11,977 nt of DNA from Bryobacterales bacterium. Its GTDB lineage: Bacteria > Acidobacteriota > Terriglobia > Bryobacterales > Bryobacteraceae. Under the pieces are notes generated by a model, which did not search any database, was not told the DNA's origin, and saw only the letters and a list, made by a program, of their open reading frames with translations. Made by a program: the position numbers and the translations under genes. The stretch covers positions 297 to 12,273 of the forward strand of contig PKYZ01000509.1 of the NCBI GenBank assembly GCA_003132865.1, read 5' to 3'. Positions 6,921-11,977 of the stretch are shown one piece after another (the first letter of the stretch is position 1; the number at the start of each line of letters is the position of its first letter).

Positions 6921-7335
6921 TCAATTAGGCGCGGTGCGCTGCGCCCCGGAAGCCACGCTGGGAGCAGGCGCCAGAATGGCATCCATTTTTATCCGCTGCC
7001 TCGCACTTCAGGCCCGGACCGCCGTAGCTGTACGTGTCGAGTACCCTTGTGCGAAGCAGGGTGGCGGCGCTGTACCGCAGGTCATGAAAAACGGAAACGT
7101 GGCAGCAGACCCCGTTTCCCGGCAGAATTGGTCTCCAGGTCTTCCGGATCGGCCGGCAGCTCGGCGTTCCCGGCAAGCGCGATGTTTCGCCGGCTCTTCC
7201 GGTTTTGGTTCCGACTAACGCGAGCTTGCCGGTCTTGGCGTCTCACTGAAGCTGGCGATCAGCCCAGTCCAAGCACTTCCCCTTCCCGCTCTCCGAGGCA
7301 GGTTTCAACGATGAGACTATCGCGAACTAAGTAAC
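6921..7335 (-). pseudogene. Tyrosine recombinase (integrase) catalytic-domain remnant
   Basis: Read on the minus strand with frame corrections, this is the catalytic half of a phage-type integrase. SLIVETCLGEREGEVLGL (about 7320-7267) resembles box I. A shift then leads to LDWADRQLQ, an in-frame TGA, and DAKTGKLALVGTKT (7242-7201). SRRNIAL and GLLPRFRF follow (about 7196-7088). An extra T precedes HDLRYSAATLL (7086-7054), the H-x-x-R box. About 20 residues including the second GH box are deleted before LDTYSYGGPG with the nucleophilic Tyr. An extra A then breaks EAADK-MDAILAPAPSVASG, and a natural stop follows at 6921-6923. There are at least three frameshifts, one nonsense codon and one deletion, so it is inactive. 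It lies just upstream of the abiE genes on the same strand and probably once mobilised them. Confidence 0.75.
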
Positions 7336-7464
7336 ATTGGACTTCAGCCGCGCGGCACGTCAACCCCGCCACCCAGCGGTAACGTTTCTAAACTCTCCAG
7401 CGTCTATCATTGCGACTGATGGCGACTATGGCATCTGAAATGACCGGTAAGGAGACAATACTCC
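7336..7464. other. Intergenic leader before DUF3300 gene
   Basis: This gap separates the integrase remnant from the DUF3300 gene. It contains a good Shine-Dalgarno sequence, AAGGAG at 7449-7454, 10 nt before the ATG at 7465. A weak -10-like TATCAT occurs at 7405-7410 without a convincing -35 partner. Nothing else was recognised. Confidence 0.4.
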
Positions 7465-8661
7465 ATGTCGAAAGTTCTGGCTGTCTGCCTGGTACTCTCA
7501 TTGCTGGCCTGCGCGCCGCTGCTCCGGGCTCAGGACGATTCGTCCGTCCAGCCCTTCTCTGCGGAGCAACTCGATAACCTGCTGGCGCCCATTGCTCTCT
7601 ATCCGGACCCGCTGCTGGCGCAGGTTCTGCTGGCCGCCACCTTCCCCGACCAGGTCGATGAGGCGGCCCGCTTCTGCCGCGGCGGCGCCAATCCCGACGA
7701 TATCGACACGCAACCCTGGGATGTCAGCGTCAAAGCCGTGGCGCATTACCCCACGGTCCTTTATATGATGGCGGACAGCCTGGATTGGACCACCGCCCTG
7801 GGGCAGGCCTACGTCAACCAGTCCGGCGACGCGATGGCCTCGGTGCAGCGCCTGCGGCAGGACGCCCGCAACGCGGGGAACCTGGCGACCACACCGCAGC
7901 AGGAAGTGGAGGTCGACGATGGCGACATCGAGATCTGGCCCGCCCAGCCGCAGTACTGCTACATTCCCGTGTACGATCCGGGCCTCGTCTTCTTCGGCTC
8001 CGGGGGCGTGTTCGGCGGGCCGGTCGTTACCTTCGGCGCCGCTTTTCCTATAGGCGTCTGGCTAAACTATGACTTCGACTGGCGGCATCACCGTATTTAC
8101 TATCATGGCTGGTCGGATGGCCGCGGCTGGCTTGCCCGGTCTCGTCCCTATATCCGCATCAACAACGTTTATGTGAATAAGAGCCTCAAGAATGTTACCG
8201 TCAACCGCAGTGTGACCAGCCGGCCGGTAAATTACGGCAATCTGACTCGCTATAACAGCGTCCATCAGAACGTCGACTACGGCAACGTCCGTGCCAATGC
8301 CGGAGTCAGTAATACCGGGCCCGCCAACAACGTAAATAACAAGATCATCCAGCGCAATGGGAACGTCAACGATGCGCGGATCGATCTCTACAGAGGCCGC
8401 GCGCCCGATCAGCCCACGGCCGCCCGGCCCGAGCAGCCGGCCCCGGCGCCGCCGCGTGCCCCGGAGCGGACAGGCAACTCCGCGTTTGGCGGCAACCGCG
8501 GTAACTTCGACGCGAAGGCATCCAGCCAGCGCGGGCAAAGCAGCCGCTCGGAAGCTTCCCATTCCGCCCCCGCAGCCAGGTCTTCGGGTGGAGGGGGGTC
8601 GCACAGCGGCGGCGGCGGCGGTGGATCTCACGGGGGCGGTGGAGGTGGAGGAAAGCACTGA
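7465..8661 (+). CDS. Exported DUF3300 family protein with Gly-rich tail
   Basis: This 398-aa envelope protein has no established biochemical function. A signal sequence covers residues 1-22 (cleavage near LRA-QDD); LLAC at 13-16 could alternatively be a lipobox. The DUF3300 core is clear: FSAEQLDNLLAPIALYPDPL and LLAQVLLAATFPDQV (about 31-64), then WDVSVKAVAHYPTVLYMM, DWTTALGQAYVNQ, and IWPAQPQYCYIPVYDP (about 154-169). After residue 260 the protein becomes Asn-, Pro- and Ser-rich. It ends in a disordered Gly/Ser/His tail, with short His-containing Gly runs that could bind metal or surfaces. The start has AAGGAG upstream. The gene is coupled to the downstream DUF2950 gene by TGATG, a pairing I recall from other bacteria, which suggests a joint role at the cell envelope. 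Confidence 0.92.
   Translation: MSKVLAVCLVLSLLACAPLLRAQDDSSVQPFSAEQLDNLLAPIALYPDPLLAQVLLAATFPDQVDEAARFCRGGANPDDIDTQPWDVSVKAVAHYPTVLYMMADSLDWTTALGQAYVNQSGDAMASVQRLRQDARNAGNLATTPQQEVEVDDGDIEIWPAQPQYCYIPVYDPGLVFFGSGGVFGGPVVTFGAAFPIGVWLNYDFDWRHHRIYYHGWSDGRGWLARSRPYIRINNVYVNKSLKNVTVNRSVTSRPVNYGNLTRYNSVHQNVDYGNVRANAGVSNTGPANNVNNKIIQRNGNVNDARIDLYRGRAPDQPTAARPEQPAPAPPRAPERTGNSAFGGNRGNFDAKASSQRGQSSRSEASHSAPAARSSGGGGSHSGGGGGGSHGGGGGGGKH
8587..8652 (+). repeat. Low-complexity glycine-codon tract
   Basis: This GGN-rich tract encodes the DUF3300 protein's C-terminal Gly runs, interrupted by Ser-His pairs. Its last part, GGAGGTGGAGGA (8641-8652), also acts as the Shine-Dalgarno region for the next gene. 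Such tracts slip easily, so length may vary between strains. Confidence 0.7.
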
Positions 8662-9631
8662 TGAATCCGCGACAACGTTCCGAGAAGAAAGAGCGCATGT
8701 TCCTCGCAGCCGCATTGGTGGCGCTGCTTGCCTCGCCCACGCTGGGCGCGCAGAAGGCCCCAGCCTCCAACCAGACCCGCTTTGCGACTCCCGAAGAGGC
8801 CGTCGAAGCTCTGGCGCACGCGGCCAAAGCGAATGACCAAACGGCGCTGACCGCCATCTTCGGTCCGGACCGCGCCAAACTGTTGACCGGCGATCCGGTG
8901 GAGGACAACAACGCTCTGGAGCGTTTCGCCGCCAACTTCGAGAAGTCGCACAAGCTCGAGAAAGTGAGTGACACCAAGTTCACACTCCTGGTAGGCGACG
9001 ACAATTGGCCGTCGCCCATCCCCGTCGTCAAAGACCGAAACCAGTGGCGCTTCGATACCGCCGCGGGCCTCGAAGAAATCCTCAACCGGCATATCGGCGA
9101 GGACGAACTTTCCGCGATACTGACCTGCCGCGCCTATGTGCTGGCGCAGTGGGAGTATTACACCCAGGCCACGGGGACTTCCCAGGATGGTTTGGCGGTC
9201 TATGCGCAGAAGTTCGTCAGCACGTCAGGCAAGCGGGACGGACTCTATTGGGAGACGCCTCCGGGCGCCAAGCCCAGCCCTCTGGGAAGCCTGGTATCGC
9301 AAGCCCGCACCGAGGGTTATCCGGCAGGTCAGGCCCGCCCCGCCGGAACACCCAAGCGTCCGTATCACGGATACTACTTCAAGATCCTGACACGCCAGGG
9401 TGCGCATGCGCCGGGTGGAAAGTTCAGCTATGCGATCAATGGCAACATGGGATCGCCGGGTACGCCCTAATAGCCTATCCCGATAAGTGGGGCAGCTCCG
9501 GAATCATGACTTTTATCGTCAACCAGCAGGGTCGTGTCTATCAGAAGAACCTGGGGCCTAAGACCGCGCAGATAGCCGCTGGCATCATGGAATACGACCC
9601 GGATACAAGCTGGAGACTGGTTACGGAGTAA
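8661..9631 (+). pseudogene. DUF2950 family exported protein, frameshifted near 3' end
   Basis: The product is a periplasmic protein of unknown function. ATG 8661 overlaps the DUF3300 stop (TGATG). Residues 1-30 form a signal peptide ending LGA-QKA; ATG at 8697 (residue 13) is an alternative start. The DUF2950 body is clear: FATPEEAVEALAHAAKAND, VVKDRNQWRFDTAAGLEEIL, and the C-terminal HGYYFKILTRQGAHAPGG. The first frame ends at 9470 after NGNMGSPGTP, but the family continues as NGNMIAGYALIAYP. That sequence, plus MTFIVNQQGRVYQKNLGPKT and EYDPDTSWRLV, is intact in the shifted frame from 9452 to 9631. The simplest repair removes GG at 9450-9451, giving about 322 aa. Conservation on both sides suggests a recent mutation or a sequencing error rather than an old pseudogene. 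A 269-aa truncated product is what the sequence literally encodes. Confidence 0.85.
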
Positions 9632-9646
9632 GGCCGCCAGTTACAA

Positions 9647-9666
9647 GACAGGCCAGGAGGCCTGTC
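9647..9666. terminator. Hairpin between convergent genes
   Basis: GACAGGCC (9647-9654) and GGCCTGTC (9659-9666) form a perfect 8-bp GC-rich stem with an AGGA loop. It sits in the 44-bp gap between the DUF2950 gene and the convergent dipeptidase gene, so it could end transcripts from both sides. No real U-run follows on either strand, so intrinsic termination may be weak. Confidence 0.5.
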
Positions 9667-9675
9667 CCACTTAAC

Positions 9676-10839
9676 CTACAAGCTGGAGAGCAAGATGCGC
9701 AGCGCATTGCCGCCCATGACCTTGGCGATGTCGTCATCGGTAAATCCGGCCTGGAACAGCGCGTCGATCAGCAGGCCGAGTCCGGTGGTATCGAAGGGCG
9801 CCACGACCGCGCCGTCGAAATCCGAGCCGAGCGCCACCGCATCCACACTTACTGTGTCCGCGGTGTGGCGTATGGCGCGGGCGATGGCGGCCGCGTCTTT
9901 TCCGCACACGGCTACCTCGAAGTAGGCGATCCCGATGACGCCGCCGGCATGGGCGATGCCGCGAAGCTGCGCATCGCCGAGGTTGCGGCTGTTGTCGCAA
10001 GTGGCTTTCACGCCCGTGTGGGAGACAATCACGGGACGCGTGGCGATGGCCAGCACGTCGTCGATGGTGCGGGGCGCGGCGTGCGCCAGGTCCACCAGCA
10101 TGTGGCGTGCTTCCATGCGCCGGACCATTTCGCGGCCCTTGTCCGTGAGTCCCGTTTTGTCCACGCCCGCCGAGGAGCCGCCAATATCGTTATCGAAAAA
10201 ATGCGTGGGCGCCATCATGCGGAAGCCGGCGTCGTACAGGCGGTCGATGTTGGCCAGGTTGCCATCGAGCGCGTGCGCGCCTTCGATGCCGAGGAAGCCG
10301 GCGGTGATGGCGGGATCGGTGCGGCGCCGGTCGAGGTAGGCGCGCAGCCCGGCGGCGGACCGGATGATGGTGAACTTGCCCTGCGAGCGGGATTCGAAAT
10401 CCCGCAGGCGCGATGCCTGGTACAGGGCACGCTCAGTGAGGCTGCTCCAGGTGGCGGGCGGCCAGCGTTCGACGATGGAGAGCAACGTAAGATTGTCGGA
10501 ATCGGCGGCGTTGCGCTGGAAGTTCAAGCCGCGCGGCGTTTTGGTGACCACGGTGAACGCTTGCAGCGCCACATGGCCTTCGATCAGGCGCGGGATATCG
10601 ACATGCCCACGCGCGCCGCGCGCGCCGCGCACCAGCAGGTCGCGCGCCCAGAGCAAGCTATCGGCGTGCAGATCCACGATGGGGATGCGGCTTTGAAGAT
10701 CGCGGGCACGCGTCGAGATTTGGTACGGCGGCTTGTGCAGCACGCCGTTCATGGAGCTTTCGACGTAACCGGGGAGCCAGACGAATGCGCCGGTAAGCGC
10801 GGCGACAATGGCTATGATCCAGTAGTGGGTTTTGCGCAT
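9676..10839 (-). CDS. Membrane-anchored dipeptidase (renal dipeptidase family, M19)
   Basis: This 387-aa zinc dipeptidase hydrolyses dipeptides and possibly D-residue-containing ones, as in the M19 family. An N-terminal helix (residues 7-22, YWIIAIVAALTGAFVW) anchors it or exports it across the membrane, with the catalytic domain outside. Metal ligands expected for the family are all visible: H58 and D60 in DLHAD, E186 in GIEGAHAL, H253 in VDLAHA, H274 in VIVSHTG, and D340 in GSDFDG. NSRNL (283-287) and the C-terminal GGNALRIL are also typical. Residues 71-79 (RGARGARGH) come from a 9-bp GC-only repeat. ATG 10839 is supported by the membrane helix directly after it, though no strong Shine-Dalgarno sequence precedes it. 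The gene follows the MBL hydrolase gene by 27 nt and may be cotranscribed with it. Confidence 0.95.
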   Translation of the reverse strand: MRKTHYWIIAIVAALTGAFVWLPGYVESSMNGVLHKPPYQISTRARDLQSRIPIVDLHADSLLWARDLLVRGARGARGHVDIPRLIEGHVALQAFTVVTKTPRGLNFQRNAADSDNLTLLSIVERWPPATWSSLTERALYQASRLRDFESRSQGKFTIIRSAAGLRAYLDRRRTDPAITAGFLGIEGAHALDGNLANIDRLYDAGFRMMAPTHFFDNDIGGSSAGVDKTGLTDKGREMVRRMEARHMLVDLAHAAPRTIDDVLAIATRPVIVSHTGVKATCDNSRNLGDAQLRGIAHAGGVIGIAYFEVAVCGKDAAAIARAIRHTADTVSVDAVALGSDFDGAVVAPFDTTGLGLLIDALFQAGFTDDDIAKVMGGNALRILLSSL

Positions 10840-10850
10840 GGTGAAGTATG

Positions 10851-10876
10851 GGCTATCGAGCGCTGGCTATCGAGCG
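10851..10876. repeat. 14-bp tandem duplication at a gene end
   Basis: GGCTATCGAGCG occurs at 10851-10862 and again at 10865-10876, giving a 14-bp period. The right copy holds the stop codon of the MBL hydrolase gene, and the left copy lies in the 27-nt gap before the dipeptidase gene. It looks like a small slippage duplication. Confidence 0.7.
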
Positions 10877-11823
10877 ATGGAACCGGGGTCGAGGCCCGTT
10901 GCCAGATTGAAGCCGCCGCCGACCGCGCCGACCGCGGCCGTCTTGCGATCCAGACCGGTGAGCTGGCGCAAGCGGTAGACGGCTTCGATGCCGGTGCAGT
11001 GCGCGCCCAGCAGGTTCTGTAAGCCGAATTCCTTCAGCTTGGACGCGGTCCAGGCCAGCGTTTCGTCGCTGGCCTGATAAAGGTGGAAGCCACCCAGAGC
11101 GGCGTAGATGGACGCCGGCGCGATCTTGGCGCGCGCATAGTCCAGCGTGTTGACGATGCCGGCGTGCCCGCAGCCCGAAATCACCACCAGGCCTTTGTCC
11201 GTAACGATGACCAGCGACTGATCCTCGGGCAGATTGTCCTCGGTCGTCTTTCCATCGCCCAGGCGCAGCATGCGTCCGGGGTTCCAATTCTTTTCCCGAT
11301 ACTTGCGCGGGACCGGCCCGGTCAGCCAGACGCCGGGAAACATCTCGCGGGTTTGGCTGTACTCGATGAAGGTCCCGCCGGCGCTCTCATAGTCGCGCTT
11401 GGTGGCAATCATGACATTCGCCTCGCGCGCGCCGCCGTCGGTGCGGCTCTGGAAGATGCCGGCGCCGACGTGCCCACGGGCCAGCGCGGCCGGGTTCGAC
11501 TTGGCGTATTCGCGGCGCAGCGTCACCAGTCCCGCGGTGTGATCGAGATGATGGTGCGAAAGGATCACGTCCGGGACATTGGAGAGATCGATGTGCAGCT
11601 CGCGGGCGTTGCGTAGTACGGTGTCCGGATGCGCGCCGGTATCGAAGAGAATGCGGTGGCCATCGGCGACCACCAGCGCCGCGAAGTCCCATTCGCCATA
11701 GCCCTCATCGGCCGTCAGCATGGTGGAGAGAAGACGCACATCGAGGGAAGTGACCTTATCGGCGGCGGAGCAGGCGAGCGCCGCCGCCAGCAAGCAGGCG
11801 ATCCGTGCGGTTCGGCTGAACAT
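10867..11823 (-). CDS. Secreted MBL-fold metallohydrolase (COG1237-like)
   Basis: This 318-aa metallo-beta-lactamase-fold hydrolase has an N-terminal export signal (residues 1-21, cleavage around CSAA-D); the Cys residues do not form a good lipobox. Metal-site motifs are LFDTG (59-63), SHHHLDHTAG (89-98, the HxHxDH signature), GCGHAG with H220, and GGFHL with H247. GAHCTG (273-278) is also present. The order and the GCGHAG/GAHCTG pair resemble the COG1237 group that includes dihydropterin ribofuranosylaminobenzene phosphate synthase-like proteins, rather than true beta-lactamases. The substrate cannot be told from sequence, and export argues against a pterin role. ATG 11823 has no clear Shine-Dalgarno sequence. 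It is divergent from the creatininase-like gene and upstream of the dipeptidase gene. Confidence 0.9.
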   Translation of the reverse strand: MFSRTARIACLLAAALACSAADKVTSLDVRLLSTMLTADEGYGEWDFAALVVADGHRILFDTGAHPDTVLRNARELHIDLSNVPDVILSHHHLDHTAGLVTLRREYAKSNPAALARGHVGAGIFQSRTDGGAREANVMIATKRDYESAGGTFIEYSQTREMFPGVWLTGPVPRKYREKNWNPGRMLRLGDGKTTEDNLPEDQSLVIVTDKGLVVISGCGHAGIVNTLDYARAKIAPASIYAALGGFHLYQASDETLAWTASKLKEFGLQNLLGAHCTGIEAVYRLRQLTGLDRKTAAVGAVGGGFNLATGLDPGSIAR

Positions 11824-11858
11824 AGCATGTTACGTTAACACAATCGAGGAGGAACGCT
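11824..11858. promoter_or_regulatory. Short divergent intergenic region with inverted repeat
   Basis: Only 35 bp separate the two divergent start codons. The gap contains TGTTACGTTAACA (11828-11840), whose TGTTA and TAACA arms form an inverted repeat, and the Shine-Dalgarno sequence GAGGAGG (11846-11852) for the plus-strand gene. A 35-bp gap is too small for two ordinary promoters, so they must overlap or lie within the coding regions. The repeat is a possible operator, with weak evidence. Confidence 0.3.
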
Positions 11859-11977
11859 ATGCCGCGGAGATTGTGGCTTGCGATTGTGGCAGCCAGTCTG
11901 GGCATTGGCCAGCGGCGAGGCATCGTGCTCGCGGATTTGACTTGGGTGGAGGCGGAAAAGGCACTGAAGCCGGAGAC
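11859..11977 (+). CDS. Creatininase-family protein, exported, 5' part only
   Basis: ATG 11859 follows GAGGAGG with a 6-nt spacer, an excellent ribosome site. The 39 visible codons hold a short signal-like stretch (MPRRLWLAIVAASLGIG). ADLTWVEAEKALKPE follows, which fits the N-terminus of creatininase-like amidohydrolases; in that family LTW-EAE-L precedes a conserved metal-binding Glu-His segment that would lie beyond the window. The gene is cut by the right edge. Family assignment rests on this short motif only, and creatinine need not be the substrate. Confidence 0.65.
   Translation, partial: MPRRLWLAIVAASLGIGQRRGIVLADLTWVEAEKALKPE

Noticed and set aside
8587..8652. Short repeated units as a CRISPR-like or tandem element
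   Set aside because: The repetition is GGN codons inside a continuous coding frame, with no spacers.
9441..9470. Programmed ribosomal frameshift in the DUF2950 gene
   Set aside because: There is no X-XXY-YYZ slippery heptamer and no stable stem directly downstream. A simple 2-nt insertion explains the data better.
9865..11022. 385-aa plus-strand frame opposite the dipeptidase
   Set aside because: The opposite strand has all six metal ligands of the M19 family; this frame runs across a gene boundary and has no motifs.

Overview
The window is GC-rich (roughly 60-65% by eye). It carries DUF3300, DUF2950 and COG1237-type MBL proteins, a membrane dipeptidase and the start of a creatininase-like protein. 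This mix, the many secreted or lipoprotein-like products and the GC content suggest a soil Acidobacteriota, perhaps near Solibacter/Bryobacter. That placement is an inference from gene content, not a sequence match.

Region 1 (about 5643 down to 93, minus strand) is a compact four-cistron chaperone operon. In order of transcription it holds an 878-aa helical-repeat-like protein of unknown function, a 97-aa minimal J-domain protein, a 247-aa GrpE-like nucleotide exchange factor and a 605-aa divergent Hsp70. Every junction overlaps (TAATG, GTGA, ATGA), so the proteins are probably made in coupled amounts, and a good sigma70-like promoter lies just upstream. This looks like a self-contained specialised Hsp70 machine whose substrate or adaptor is probably the first protein. 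It is the best candidate here for an undescribed system. A further short open frame may follow the Hsp70 and run off the window's left edge.

Region 2 (5693-7335) is a decayed mobile island. It contains a broken secreted, beta-propeller-like fragment on the plus strand, a type IV toxin-antitoxin module of the AbiE type on the minus strand, and a heavily frameshifted tyrosine recombinase remnant. The antitoxin (AbiEi/DUF6088) is intact with a symmetric operator. The toxin (AbiEii) keeps only about 60 codons, has a 1-nt frameshift, and stops within a few bases of where the propeller homology stops, marking a recombination junction near 5932-5935.

Region 3 (7465-9631, plus strand) is a two-gene unit of exported DUF3300 and DUF2950 proteins. 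They are translationally coupled by TGATG, with the second gene's Shine-Dalgarno sequence built from glycine codons of the first. The DUF2950 gene has an apparent +2 (GG) frameshift near its 3' end. A hairpin at 9647-9666 separates this unit from the convergent minus-strand genes.

Region 4 (9676-11977) holds a membrane-anchored dipeptidase and a secreted MBL-fold hydrolase, both on the minus strand with a 27-nt gap. A creatininase-like gene diverges from them and is cut by the right edge of the window. No rRNA, tRNA or CRISPR array was seen.
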